DNA of 22,240 bases from a virus. The stretch's first letter is position 1; each line of letters opens with the position of its first letter. Position numbers and translations under genes: made by a program. The stretch is from positions 1 to 22,240 of the IMG/VR virus record IMGVR_UViG_3300039159_000361; one strand, 5' to 3'. The notes beneath the pieces were generated by a model that was not told the origin of the DNA, made no database searches, and saw only the letters and a list, made by a program, of their open reading frames with translations. Of this stretch, positions 15,658 through 22,210 are shown piece by piece.

Positions 15658-16457
15658 TGTTTGCGCGCACCTTCCGCACGATCCGGCGATCCGTCGCGCC
15701 CCGCTGGCTCACCGACGGCGAGGGCGGGCTCGTCGGGTACGCGCTCGACCTGATGAAAGACGCGCTCGCGCAGCGGACCTACCTCGGCCTCCTCGCGCGG
15801 CTCCCTCAGAACGACCCGCTCGGGCTGACTACGGCGCCGCCCGACGCGCTCGTCCAGATGAGCCGAGACCGCCGCGTCTTCCGCGGCATCTTCGACACCG
15901 ACCAGCAGTTCGCCGTGAAGCTGCGCAACTGGCGCACCCCGCGGCGGACGGCGGGCGCCGCGTTCACGCTGCTCTCCCAGCTACATGCGTACGTCGGCAC
16001 CGCGAGCGGCGTGTCGTTCCGCACCGTCGACAACTCGGGCAACTGGTACGCGCGATCTGCCGCTGGCGTAGAGACGTCGAGCCTCGCGATGGGGAATTGG
16101 AACTGGGACGGCGACACGGCAGCGTGGTCTCGCTTCTGGGTAATCATCTATCCGGGAACGCTGTGGCCCGTGACCACGCAGCGATGGGGCACCACCGGAG
16201 CCGTGTGGGGAAGCGCGCCGAACCTCTGGGGCTCGACGGCGATCACGCCAGAGCAGGTCGTGACGCTCCAGGCGATCGTCAACGACTACAAGCCAGCCGG
16301 CACCACGTGCGTGAGCATCATTCTCGCTTCGGATCTCGCGTCGTTCAATCCCGCGTCACCAGAGCCGGATGGCCTCTGGGGTCGCCCGCACAAGATCGTC
16401 GGTGGGGTCGTGGTCCCATCCCGACTCACGACAGCCCGTTACCTCGAAGGAGTCTGA
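15657..16457 (+). CDS. Trp-rich tail/baseplate protein (Mu gp48 position)
   Basis: 266 aa from ATG 15657 (TGATG overlap). The N-terminal part (MFARTFRTIRRSVAPRWL, then LDLMKDALAQRTYLGLLARLP) is helical. The C-terminal half is strikingly Trp-rich (NWNWDGDTAAWSRFWVIIYP, then RWGTTGAVWGSAPNLWGS), followed by YKPAGTTCVSIILASD and a PSRLTTARYLEGV ending. I recognise this as a conserved tail protein of contractile phage cassettes, where T4 gp7/8 or P2 gpI-type baseplate components sit. It probably links the wedge ring to the fibres encoded next. No transmembrane segments or enzymatic motif. Role is from position. Confidence 0.7.
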   Translation: MFARTFRTIRRSVAPRWLTDGEGGLVGYALDLMKDALAQRTYLGLLARLPQNDPLGLTTAPPDALVQMSRDRRVFRGIFDTDQQFAVKLRNWRTPRRTAGAAFTLLSQLHAYVGTASGVSFRTVDNSGNWYARSAAGVETSSLAMGNWNWDGDTAAWSRFWVIIYPGTLWPVTTQRWGTTGAVWGSAPNLWGSTAITPEQVVTLQAIVNDYKPAGTTCVSIILASDLASFNPASPEPDGLWGRPHKIVGGVVVPSRLTTARYLEGV

Positions 16458-16460
16458 TCC

Positions 16461-17492
16461 ATGGCCGTCTACAACCCTTCTCCGAATGTACTTCCCGCGG
16501 GCCTCACGTTCCCCGCTGACGGCGAGACCATCGAGGCCGCGGATGTCACCGTACCGATGGCGGCGCTCGCCGATGCTATCGCGGCGATAGTTCCGCGCAT
16601 CGACATCATTACGGCGGCTAGCGCGTCGTTCCTGGTCCCCCCCAATGTGACAAAGTTAATTGTCGGCGGGATTGGCGGCGGCGGCGGCGGCGGCGGTGGA
16701 GCCGCCGGCTGGAACGTGGCATCCAATTCCTCATCTGGCGGCGGCGCTGGCGGCGCTGCTCTTGAGCGAGTCATCGCGGTGACCGTTGTGCCTGGCACTA
16801 CGCTCAACTTCTTCGTCGGCGGCGCCGGCCCGGGTGGCAGCGCAGGAGCGCCGAACGCAGGCAACGGAGGGGACGGCGCCGACGGGGGGCAGTCCAACAT
16901 CAGTGGCGCGATATCGGCCACGATCTCGCTAGGCGGAGGCGGCGGGCGCGGTGGTGGCACGGTCAACGGCGCCGCATTCAACGTCTACGCGATGGGCGGA
17001 GGCCCATCCCAGTTTAATTGGGCCGCGGTCGTACTTAACGGCCGAGTGACGGTGGGGACCTCCGGGGCCCTCCCCGACGTATTTCCATATACGCAAACAA
17101 ACAAGGGGGTCGGTTATGGCGGACTCGGAGCGTCGGCCGTTACCGGCATGCCCGGCGCGAACAGTGCAACCGGGTTTGCAGGCGGTGCTTCTGGTGCGAC
17201 GTTCGGCGCCCCAAGCGGGTCGTACAATGGTGGTGGTCGAGGTGGCGGCGGAGCAGCCGGCGTCTACGGGGCGGGCGCGGCAGGAGGCAGCGGCGGCGCC
17301 GGCAACAGCGTGGGCGTGGGGGTCGTCGGCGCGGCAGCGGCGGCGGTCTCGGGACCGAATACCGGAGCGGGCGGCGGCGGCGGCGGCGGGGGCGGATCTG
17401 GAACGACCGGCGCGAGCGGCGGCGTCGGGTCTGCCGGGAGCACCGGCCTGGTCTGGATTTACTACGTCGGTCCGCAGGCGGTGATCACGTGA
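16461..17492 (+). CDS. Glycine-rich tail fibre / adhesin
   Basis: 343 aa; AAGGAG (16447-16452) lies 8 nt before ATG 16461. Residues 1-60 form an attachment-type region (NPSPNVLPAGLTFPADGETI). From about 66 the protein is dominated by polyglycine (a run of eight Gly near 73-80; another near 305-313) separated by short hydrophobic strands such as ERVIAVTVVPGTTLNFFVG. It ends with VGSAGSTGLVWIYYVG. Polyglycine-II sandwich adhesins like this sit at fibre tips and bind the host surface, with loops providing specificity. GGC triplet runs at the DNA level make in-frame length change likely. The 3' end overlaps the convergent metalloprotease gene by 31 nt. Confidence 0.82.
   Translation: MAVYNPSPNVLPAGLTFPADGETIEAADVTVPMAALADAIAAIVPRIDIITAASASFLVPPNVTKLIVGGIGGGGGGGGGAAGWNVASNSSSGGGAGGAALERVIAVTVVPGTTLNFFVGGAGPGGSAGAPNAGNGGDGADGGQSNISGAISATISLGGGGGRGGGTVNGAAFNVYAMGGGPSQFNWAAVVLNGRVTVGTSGALPDVFPYTQTNKGVGYGGLGASAVTGMPGANSATGFAGGASGATFGAPSGSYNGGGRGGGGAAGVYGAGAAGGSGGAGNSVGVGVVGAAAAAVSGPNTGAGGGGGGGGGSGTTGASGGVGSAGSTGLVWIYYVGPQAVIT
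16674..16697 (+). repeat. GGC triplet tract in adhesin gene
   Basis: Seven consecutive GGC units followed by GGT, coding polyglycine; a second, imperfect GGC/GGG tract lies near 17370-17392. Slippage would add or remove Gly residues without shifting frame, a route to fibre-tip variation. Confidence 0.7.
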
Positions 17493-17938
17493 CACACGCC
17501 GGCGCGCTGGCACTCGCACTGGTCGGCGTGCGTCCAGATCAACGGCCCGATGGTGTGGTTCATGATGCCTGGCTCGGTCACGTGCCTCATCCCTCGGTAG
17601 TGACCGAATTCGTGGGCCGCGAGCGATGTGGTGAGCGCGGCCGGGTCGAGGGACACATTGAGCACGAACGCGCAACCGATGTCTGCGGCACCGCAGAAAG
17701 GGACGCCCCGCCGAATGATTCTCGCGCGCGGCCACTGCACGTCGTCGGAGGGATGCTCGAGGTCCCAGACGATATCGATCGGCTCCTCGTGCAAGGCATC
17801 GGCAAGCCACCGATTGCCCTCCTCGATCTTCGCTCGCTCCTCGGCTGTGAACGTCACGTCGCCGTGGGCCGTGAAGTCAGGCGCGCACCCGAGAAAGGAG
17901 AGCGCCAGGGCGATAGGGGCGACGAGCGATCGAGGCAT
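17462..17938 (-). CDS. Metzincin-like zinc metalloprotease, probable lipoprotein (moron)
   Basis: 158 aa, read against the tail operon. Residues 1-18 form a short signal sequence (MPRSLVAPIALALSFLGC) with C18 as probable lipidation site; FLGC is an imperfect lipobox, so plain secretion is possible. HEFGHYRGMRH (109-119) is an exact HExxHxxGxxH metzincin zinc site with catalytic E110, and G124-I125-M126 is a matching Met-turn seven residues on, as in matrixin-type proteases. Six further cysteines (82, 89, 141, 143, 149, 155) suggest disulfides. At 158 aa it is a minimal catalytic domain without a clear propeptide. It overlaps the adhesin 3' end by 31 nt. Probable role: lysogen surface or exported protein; substrate unknown. 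Confidence 0.85.
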   Translation of the reverse strand: MPRSLVAPIALALSFLGCAPDFTAHGDVTFTAEERAKIEEGNRWLADALHEEPIDIVWDLEHPSDDVQWPRARIIRRGVPFCGAADIGCAFVLNVSLDPAALTTSLAAHEFGHYRGMRHVTEPGIMNHTIGPLIWTHADQCECQRAGVCHVITACGPT

Positions 17939-17988
17939 GCAGGTCTGACGATTCTCGCAGGTTCGAATTCACCGGGAGGGTTTTCTTC
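17939..17988. promoter_or_regulatory. Divergent intergenic spacer with SD for the fibre gene
   Basis: This 50-nt gap separates the leftward metalloprotease from the rightward fibre gene and must hold the protease's start signals. GGGAGGG (17974-17980) is a strong ribosome-binding site for ATG 17989. A TTCGAATTC block lies in the middle. I see no clear -35/-10 pair for either strand and no SD for the protease gene. Confidence 0.4.
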
Positions 17989-18585
17989 ATGACGCAGGCT
18001 AACGTCGCAGGCTGGCTCCCAGCTCTACTCGGCCCCGTCGTTCTACAGGTAGGCGGCGTCCCGCAGGTGTCGCGCTCGAACATCAACTTCGCGGGCGCTA
18101 CCGCGGGCGACAACCCCGCCACCGACACGCTGACGATCACGCCAAACGCAGCACCGTCGACGCTGACCGGTGATGGCACAGGGTACGCGCAGATCACGGC
18201 GGTAAACGGCACCGTGGTGGCGACGCCCAAGGGCAAGGACACCGACGCGATCCTCTCGACGACGACGCCGAACGCGACCGCCGCCACCATCTTCTCGTAC
18301 CCCACGACGTCGAATCGCATCATCTCGATCGAGGGAGTGATCACGCTCTTCAACGGCGGTGCCGGCCACGCGAAGTACAAGCTCGACGGCCTCTACAAGA
18401 ACCTCGCCGGCACGCTCGTCAAGCATTCGACCACGCCCACCGACGTCGCGACCGGCCCCGAGAGCTCCAGCTCCACCGACGTGATCCTCACGCTGAGCGG
18501 GACGAACATCATCGTGCAGGGCGCGGGCTTCTCGATCAACAACAGCTGGACCGGACGGATCTTCGTGCACGAGGCTGCGTTCTGA
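17989..18585 (+). CDS. Tail fibre-like structural protein
   Basis: 198 aa with a strong SD (GGGAGGG). It opens with VVLQVGGVPQVSRSNINFAGATAGDNPATDTLTITPN, the pattern of trimeric fibre segments (xxxLNFxGATVxDNPxxxTxxVTI) in many phages. A beta-rich domain follows, with NRIISIEGVITLFNGGAGHAKYKLDGLYKN, a Ser/Thr-rich loop (PESSSSTD) and ILTLSGTNIIVQGAGFSINNSWTGRIFVHEAAF. This second half looks like a jelly-roll head domain such as those at fibre tips. No membrane or catalytic motif is present. It resumes the rightward operon after the metalloprotease and is one base from the next start. Fibre or capsid-decoration roles are both possible; fibre is preferred from position. Confidence 0.6.
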   Translation: MTQANVAGWLPALLGPVVLQVGGVPQVSRSNINFAGATAGDNPATDTLTITPNAAPSTLTGDGTGYAQITAVNGTVVATPKGKDTDAILSTTTPNATAATIFSYPTTSNRIISIEGVITLFNGGAGHAKYKLDGLYKNLAGTLVKHSTTPTDVATGPESSSSTDVILTLSGTNIIVQGAGFSINNSWTGRIFVHEAAF

Positions 18586-18586
18586 G

Positions 18587-19585
18587 ATGCAGCCCTGGAT
18601 CTTCATGGGCCGCAGCGGCGCGGCCGTTGCCGCGCCGACGGTGGCCAGCGTCTCTCCCGCCGTTGCGGACACGGCAGGCGGAGGCGGCATCGTCACGATC
18701 ACCGGCGCGAATCTCACCGGAGCATCGGGGGTGACCCTCGGTGGCACCGCCGCCACGTCCGTCACGGTCGTCAACGCGACAACGATCACGTGCGTCCCCG
18801 GGGCACGCGCGGCGGGCGCATCGCTCAGCATCCTCGTCACCACGCCCGCAGGAACGAACGGCGCGAACACGTTGTTCGAATACTGGACGCCGTCGCAGAT
18901 GACGGGCATCGGCGGATACTACGACGCAAACAAGAGCGCGAGCACGTCGTCGTGGGCCGATCAGTCCGCGACCGCGGGGTCGGCGACGCAGGCCACGGGG
19001 GCGCAGCAACCGGTCGTCACGGCGAGCTCCTTCGGCGCGTTGCCGGGTATGACGTTCGACGGCGTGAAGCGAATGCTGCTCGCGTCGAAGCGAACGCAGG
19101 CTTCTGGGCGCTCGGTATTCGCCGTCACGAAGTGGCTGTCCTCCGTCAGTACGACGACAGCCTATGTCGGTAACGCCCCGCTCGTCATGGTCGGGGAATC
19201 CGGCGCGAACGTACAGGGCTCGTTCGGCGCATCGGCGGGAAGCATCGAGTACGCGGACGCGAGCAGCGGATCGCCGCACAATATCCGCGGCTCCACAACA
19301 CTTAACGACAACGTGGCGCGTCTCGTCGGCGTAACGCACAACTCCTCGACCAACGTCGCAAAGCTCTACGTGGGAGCAACGCAGCAGGGCGCCGACGCCG
19401 CGATCACGGCGCCGTACGACTCGCGGTGGGGATGGGATGCGATCGGCTGCGGATTCCTCGCTGGCGGCGACGGCGATGGATTCATCGGCACGCTCGGCGC
19501 GGTCATCGTGCTCGATCAAGTAGCGGCCGGCAGCGACCTCACCAAGCTCAACGCCTGGGCGCGGCAGCGATTCGGAACCCCTTGA
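18587..19585 (+). CDS. Tail fibre protein with IPT/TIG and lectin-like domains
   Basis: 332 aa, starting one base after the previous stop. Residues about 17-95 are a clear IPT/TIG immunoglobulin-like domain: PTVASVSPAVADTAGGGGIV, then ITGANLTGASGVTLGG and TSVTVVNATTITCVPGARAAG. Residues about 100-332 (YYDANKSASTSSWADQSAT, PGMTFDGVKRML, ARLVGVTHNSSTNVAKLYVG, GFIGTLGAVIVLDQ) follow the layout of concanavalin/LamG-like carbohydrate-binding domains often found on fibres. Together they suggest a spacer plus sugar-binding tip. There is no signal peptide, so it is a virion protein and not exported. It ends just before the lysis cassette. Domain calls are by motif reading. Confidence 0.72.
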   Translation: MQPWIFMGRSGAAVAAPTVASVSPAVADTAGGGGIVTITGANLTGASGVTLGGTAATSVTVVNATTITCVPGARAAGASLSILVTTPAGTNGANTLFEYWTPSQMTGIGGYYDANKSASTSSWADQSATAGSATQATGAQQPVVTASSFGALPGMTFDGVKRMLLASKRTQASGRSVFAVTKWLSSVSTTTAYVGNAPLVMVGESGANVQGSFGASAGSIEYADASSGSPHNIRGSTTLNDNVARLVGVTHNSSTNVAKLYVGATQQGADAAITAPYDSRWGWDAIGCGFLAGGDGDGFIGTLGAVIVLDQVAAGSDLTKLNAWARQRFGTP

Positions 19586-19602
19586 GCAGCGAGGATCCAA
19601 CC

Positions 19603-20163
19603 ATGACACTCGATCCACGAAAAGAGCCCGATGGGCCCGCTATCACTCCTACGCAGCCGTCGATGCCCGAGAGCAAAAAAACCGTCAGCCTCCCCACGCT
19701 GACGGACCGCGCGCTGCTCGAGGATCTCGCGCGCGTGGTCCGCAACATCGCGGACAACGTAGGCGAGACGCGGAACGACCTCTACAAGCTCAACGTCAAA
19801 GTGACTTCCACCGACGAGCGCCTCGCCCGCGTAGAGGGCCGGCTCGTGGTGCTCGAGACGGCGCCGATCAGCGTCACGCCATCGATAGCGCCGCCGCCTC
19901 CGCTCACGAGCGTCAAGGTCCGAGCCCTGATCGACAGCACCACATCGCAGATGGATCTCGAACACGACGCGCAGCTCGCGCATGAGCGTGCGGCCCGCGA
20001 GGACCTGGCCGCGAAGGTCGACGTGCTGACCGAGACGCAGCAGACGCAGCTCGCGATCCTCTCGCGCCTCGACAAGATCACCAGCAACCCGCTGGTGAAG
20101 ACGCTCCTCACCATTCTCGGCACCGCGTTCGCAACGTGGGCCGCTTCGAAAGGCCTGAAATGA
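19603..20163 (+). CDS. Coiled-coil protein with C-terminal membrane anchor (XhlA-like)
   Basis: 186 aa from ATG 19603 with GAGGA (19591-19595) upstream; the longer frame from 19426 is inside the fibre gene. It has a Pro-rich N-terminus, then long charged heptad-like helices (DLARVVRNIADNVGETRNDL, then DERLARVEGRLVVLE), a Pro hinge (SIAPPPPLTS), a second helix (ERAAREDLAAKVDVLTETQQ) and a single C-terminal hydrophobic helix (LVKTLLTILGTAFATWAAS). This resembles holin-associated XhlA-type proteins, though it is about twice their size. First gene of the lysis cassette; ATGA overlap with the next. Function as lysis helper or holin is inferred. Confidence 0.55.
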   Translation: MTLDPRKEPDGPAITPTQPSMPESKKTVSLPTLTDRALLEDLARVVRNIADNVGETRNDLYKLNVKVTSTDERLARVEGRLVVLETAPISVTPSIAPPPPLTSVKVRALIDSTTSQMDLEHDAQLAHERAAREDLAAKVDVLTETQQTQLAILSRLDKITSNPLVKTLLTILGTAFATWAASKGLK

Positions 20164-20393
20164 AACGCACACCCGACACGATCGCCGCCCTCTTCCTGCT
20201 CGCAGGCCTCACGCTCGCGTGCGCGCGGCTCGCCGTGGGGTGTGTTGGAGGCGCGGCGGAGGCCACGTACACCGCAGACCTCCTGCGCTGCGTCGACAAG
20301 GCAGCGACGCTCGCCGAGTCGCGCGCGTGCAGGCGCCACGTCGACGGTAACTACGGGATCACGCAGACCACCAGCGACGGGGGCACGCGATGA
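20160..20393 (+). CDS. Small exported lipoprotein-like protein of lysis cassette
   Basis: 77 aa from ATG 20160 (ATGA overlap). Basic start MKRTPDT, hydrophobic segment IAALFLLAGLTLACARLAVG, with Cys at 21 (TLAC, partial lipobox) and another at 28. The mature part carries LRCVDKAATLAESRACRRHVDGNYGI, a two-Cys helical hairpin pattern that I associate with small lysis-region lipoproteins of many phages. It could be an outer-membrane spanin (Rz1-like), although Rz1 proteins are usually Pro-rich and this one is not. The ATG of the next gene overlaps its stop. Export is supported by sequence; spanin role is a guess. Confidence 0.55.
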   Translation: MKRTPDTIAALFLLAGLTLACARLAVGCVGGAAEATYTADLLRCVDKAATLAESRACRRHVDGNYGITQTTSDGGTR

Positions 20394-20563
20394 CCGCCGA
20401 GCAGCTGGCTATCCTGACCGCGACGCGCCTCGCAGCGGAGCTGCTGCTCTCTCTGGTCGACCGCGAGACCGCGGGCCGGGCGCTCGACGATGCCGCCGTG
20501 CGACGGGCCAACGCTGTCGCCGATGTCGCCGAGTCGCTGAAGTGGCCAGGTGAACGCCGGTGA
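20390..20563 (+). CDS. Small helical protein of the lysis cassette
   Basis: 57 aa. ATG 20390 overlaps the upstream stop, GGGGG lies 6 nt before it, and TGA 20561-20563 overlaps the next GTG. The protein is MTAEQLAILTATRLAAELLL followed by a charged helix ending in LKWPGERR. It is Ala/Leu/Arg-rich and amphipathic, without a clear membrane segment or Cys. Overlapping start and stop on both sides and the usual GC-rich third positions argue that it is a real gene. I do not recognise the family. It may be a lysis regulator or antiholin-like partner. Confidence 0.6.
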   Translation: MTAEQLAILTATRLAAELLLSLVDRETAGRALDDAAVRRANAVADVAESLKWPGERR

Positions 20564-20769
20564 CGTTCCCCGAAGCGCTCGTCATGTTGTTCGCGATCGG
20601 CCCCGCCGTCATCGCGGTAGTCCTGAGCGTGCAGGCTCGACGCCAGCGGAGGCGGTACCTCGCCGCGCTCGAGGCGGAGAGGGAGGAGACGCGACGAGCG
20701 TACTCGCTGGGCGAAGATATCGCTGAGCGCCGACATTCGTTCTCGGCGTGGCCATGGAGGCACCGATGA
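20560..20769 (+). CDS. Small membrane protein, candidate i-spanin or holin
   Basis: 69 aa from GTG 20560, with AGGTGA 6 nt upstream, overlapping the previous stop (GTGA). One N-terminal transmembrane helix (LVMLFAIGPAVIAVVLSV, about 7-24) is followed by a strongly basic stop-transfer stretch (RRQRRRY) and a charged helix (LAALEAEREETRRAYSLGED). If oriented N-in, the helix would face the periplasm as in an inner-membrane spanin. The positive-inside rule instead favours C-in, as in some small holins. Its ATGA-overlapping neighbour is the endolysin, so a lysis role is likely; the exact role is open. Confidence 0.55.
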   Translation: MTFPEALVMLFAIGPAVIAVVLSVQARRQRRRYLAALEAEREETRRAYSLGEDIAERRHSFSAWPWRHR

Positions 20770-21491
20770 GACCCGTTATTGAGGCCCGCTGGCTTGAGTT
20801 CACCGAGCCGCTCGAGGGCGGCCTCCCGTACGCTTACACGGACATCCGCGGCATCGTAACGATCGCGTACGGCAACGCCGTGTTCAGCGCCGCGGATTTC
20901 GCGCGCCTGCCGCTGATGCATCCCGGCGGCGTTGCCGCAACGACGGCCGAGAAAATCGCGGCTTACGCCGTGCTAGTGAACAACAACAAGGCCGCCAAGT
21001 CCGGACACCTCTACGCCAAGCGCCTTACGACCATCCGCCTAACGCGCGAGGGCATGAGCGACCTCGCGCTCGGCAGGCTGCACGCGAACGACGGCATACT
21101 GCGCGGACGCATCGACGGATGGGAGGACCTGCCGGCGTGCGCGCAGATGGCGATCCACAGCCTCGCGTGGGCATGCGGCCCCGCGTTCCGATTCCCCAGG
21201 CTCGTCGCTGCTACGGTGGCCGGCGACTACGACGTCGCGGCGGTCCACATCCGGATGAACGAGACGACTCCTGAAGGGCACTTCAACGCCGGGCTCGTCG
21301 CGCGCAACCGCGCGAACGGCATCTTGATGCGCAACGCGGCGCGGGTCCGCGACTTCCGGCTGGACCCCGACACGCTCGTGTGGGATCGGCCGTTGTCCGT
21401 GGATGATGCGCCCACGATGCCCGAGCTCCCCGCCGCGGAGGAGTCTCCCCGGTACTGCGGCGACGACGAGATCCCGGACGACGTCGCGTAG
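20766..21491 (+). CDS. Endolysin, T4-type lysozyme (GH24-like)
   Basis: 241 aa from ATG 20766; GGAGG lies 5 nt upstream, inside the previous gene. Glu17, Asp26 and Thr32 (in LEGGLPYAYTD and GIVTIAYGN) have exactly the 9- and 6-residue spacing of T4 lysozyme Glu11-Asp20-Thr26. NAGLVARNRANGIL (about 177-190) matches the C-terminal arginine-rich GLVxRRxxE region of the family. It cleaves the glycan strands of peptidoglycan at the end of infection. No signal sequence is seen, so it needs a holin. The last 30 residues are acidic and low-complexity (PAAEESPRYCGDDEIPDDVA), and they overlap the antisense RHH gene. Confidence 0.85.
   Translation: MRPVIEARWLEFTEPLEGGLPYAYTDIRGIVTIAYGNAVFSAADFARLPLMHPGGVAATTAEKIAAYAVLVNNNKAAKSGHLYAKRLTTIRLTREGMSDLALGRLHANDGILRGRIDGWEDLPACAQMAIHSLAWACGPAFRFPRLVAATVAGDYDVAAVHIRMNETTPEGHFNAGLVARNRANGILMRNAARVRDFRLDPDTLVWDRPLSVDDAPTMPELPAAEESPRYCGDDEIPDDVA
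21221..21245 (+). repeat. Direct repeat copy 1 (inside endolysin gene)
   Basis: The 21 bases 21225-21245, GACTACGACGTCGCGGCGGT plus C, recur exactly at 22215-22235; including the preceding CGG and one mismatch the match covers 25 bases. Here it encodes GDYDVAAV. Confidence 0.85.
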
Positions 21492-21814
21492 CTAGCTGCT
21501 ACGAGGCTCGCCACGAGCGCGGAGCGGGTGATGCCTCGCGCAGCTGCCAGCTCGTCCAGGCGTGCAGCGTCGCGCGCCTCGAGCCGCAGCATGACCTGGC
21601 GCGAGGTGCGCTCCGACTCGGGCAGGGTGAGCCCTCCGGTGCGCCGTACGCCCTCGGAGCGCAGCCACACCCACTCGGGGGCCTCGAGCGGGAGGCGGCG
21701 CAGATCGCCCTGGGAGACGGCCTCCCACGGACCGCTGCCGATGCGCCTCGTGACGCCTCCTCCCTCGGAGACGCGCCACGTGGCGCTGCCGATGCGTGTC
21801 GTCGATGTCGTCAT
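21227..21814 (-). CDS. Ribbon-helix-helix-domain protein, antisense tail over endolysin
   Basis: 195 aa from ATG 21814 (GAGG 6 nt upstream); ATG 21826, overlapping the upstream stop as ATGA, and GTG 21856 are alternatives. The N-terminal part carries RIGSATWRVSEGGGVTRRI and APEWVWLRSEGVRRTGG. The middle has RQVMLRLEARDAARLDELAA followed by RGITRSALVASLVAAS, a convincing ribbon-helix-helix: strand, helix, G-x-T/S-R-S turn, helix. RHH dimers bind operator DNA. After this the frame continues for about 88 Ser-rich residues made wholly from antisense of the endolysin 3' end (21227-21491), and these may be non-functional. Second gene of the minus-strand operon; likely regulator. Confidence 0.65.
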   Translation of the reverse strand: MTTSTTRIGSATWRVSEGGGVTRRIGSGPWEAVSQGDLRRLPLEAPEWVWLRSEGVRRTGGLTLPESERTSRQVMLRLEARDAARLDELAAARGITRSALVASLVAASYATSSGISSSPQYRGDSSAAGSSGIVGASSTDNGRSHTSVSGSSRKSRTRAALRIKMPFARLRATSPALKCPSGVVSFIRMWTAATS

Positions 21815-21822
21815 CTCATGCC

Positions 21823-22155
21823 TCATCCCTCTACATTGACCGACCGCGCCAGCCACGCATGTGCGTCGGCGAGGACCTCGTATCCCTCGACCATGACGCG
21901 CTCGGCGCCGTGGTCGCGGTCGCTGTCATAGCTCAGGGAGCCGACAACGCGCACGAGTAGGTCGCCAGGGCGCACACTCATGCTGTACTCGCGCACGTAG
22001 CTGCGGAGCGCATCGAGGTCCGCGCAGCACGAGATGCCGACCGGCTGCGTCTCGGCGGACTCGTCGTCCGCGCACCAGCCGTCCTTGCGGCTAGAGTCCA
22101 GCAGCGTGTCGAGGGACTCGGATGCGCGGTGGATTCGGTAGTACGCGAGGGCCAT
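21823..22155 (-). CDS. Unrecognised 110-aa phage protein, first gene of minus operon
   Basis: 110 aa from ATG 22155 to TGA 21823-21825, which overlaps a possible ATG of the RHH gene. It is acidic, with MALAYYRIHRASESLDTLLD at the start, adjacent cysteines in GISCCADLDALRSYV, then REYSMSVRPGDLLVRVVGS and SYDSDRDHGAERVMVEGYEVL. The last segments look like a small alpha/beta domain. There is no signal, membrane segment or motif I can name. No SD is seen; -10-like TAAGAT lies just 6 nt before the ATG, suggesting a leaderless message. It could be a regulator, an anti-defence or accessory protein; I cannot choose. Confidence 0.6.
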   Translation of the reverse strand: MALAYYRIHRASESLDTLLDSSRKDGWCADDESAETQPVGISCCADLDALRSYVREYSMSVRPGDLLVRVVGSLSYDSDRDHGAERVMVEGYEVLADAHAWLARSVNVEG

Positions 22156-22161
22156 GCTCAG

Positions 22162-22189
22162 ATCTTAGCGCGGGATACCCAGCGCGCAA
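22162..22189 (-). promoter_or_regulatory. Candidate leaderless promoter with operator-like inverted repeat
   Basis: On the minus strand TTGCGC (22189-22184) and TAAGAT (22167-22162) are separated by 16 nt, with ATG 22155 only 6 nt after the -10, so transcription would start at or near the start codon. The spacer holds a near-perfect inverted repeat: plus-strand GCGCGGG (22168-22174), ATA, then CCC-A-GCGC (22178-22185). A repressor bound here would block RNA polymerase. The RHH protein of the same operon is an obvious candidate. Confidence 0.45.
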
Positions 22190-22210
22190 GGGGACTCGGT
22201 CGATTTATTT

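Noticed and set aside
17958-17972. TTCGAATTC near-palindrome as operator
   Set aside because: Short overlapping restriction-type palindromes; no flanking symmetry or promoter elements to support a binding site.
17489-17992. Plus-strand 167-aa frame opposite the metalloprotease
   Set aside because: No motif or SD; the opposite strand has signal peptide, HExxHxxGxxH and Met-turn in correct order.
18536-19618. 360-aa minus-strand frame over the IPT fibre gene
   Set aside because: Arg/Gly/Asp-rich shadow; the plus strand has a clear IPT/TIG domain and coupled start.
21488-21502. Hairpin GTAGC-tagct-GCTAC at the endolysin stop as terminator
   Set aside because: Only a 5-bp stem with no T tract, and inside the antisense RHH frame; too weak to call.
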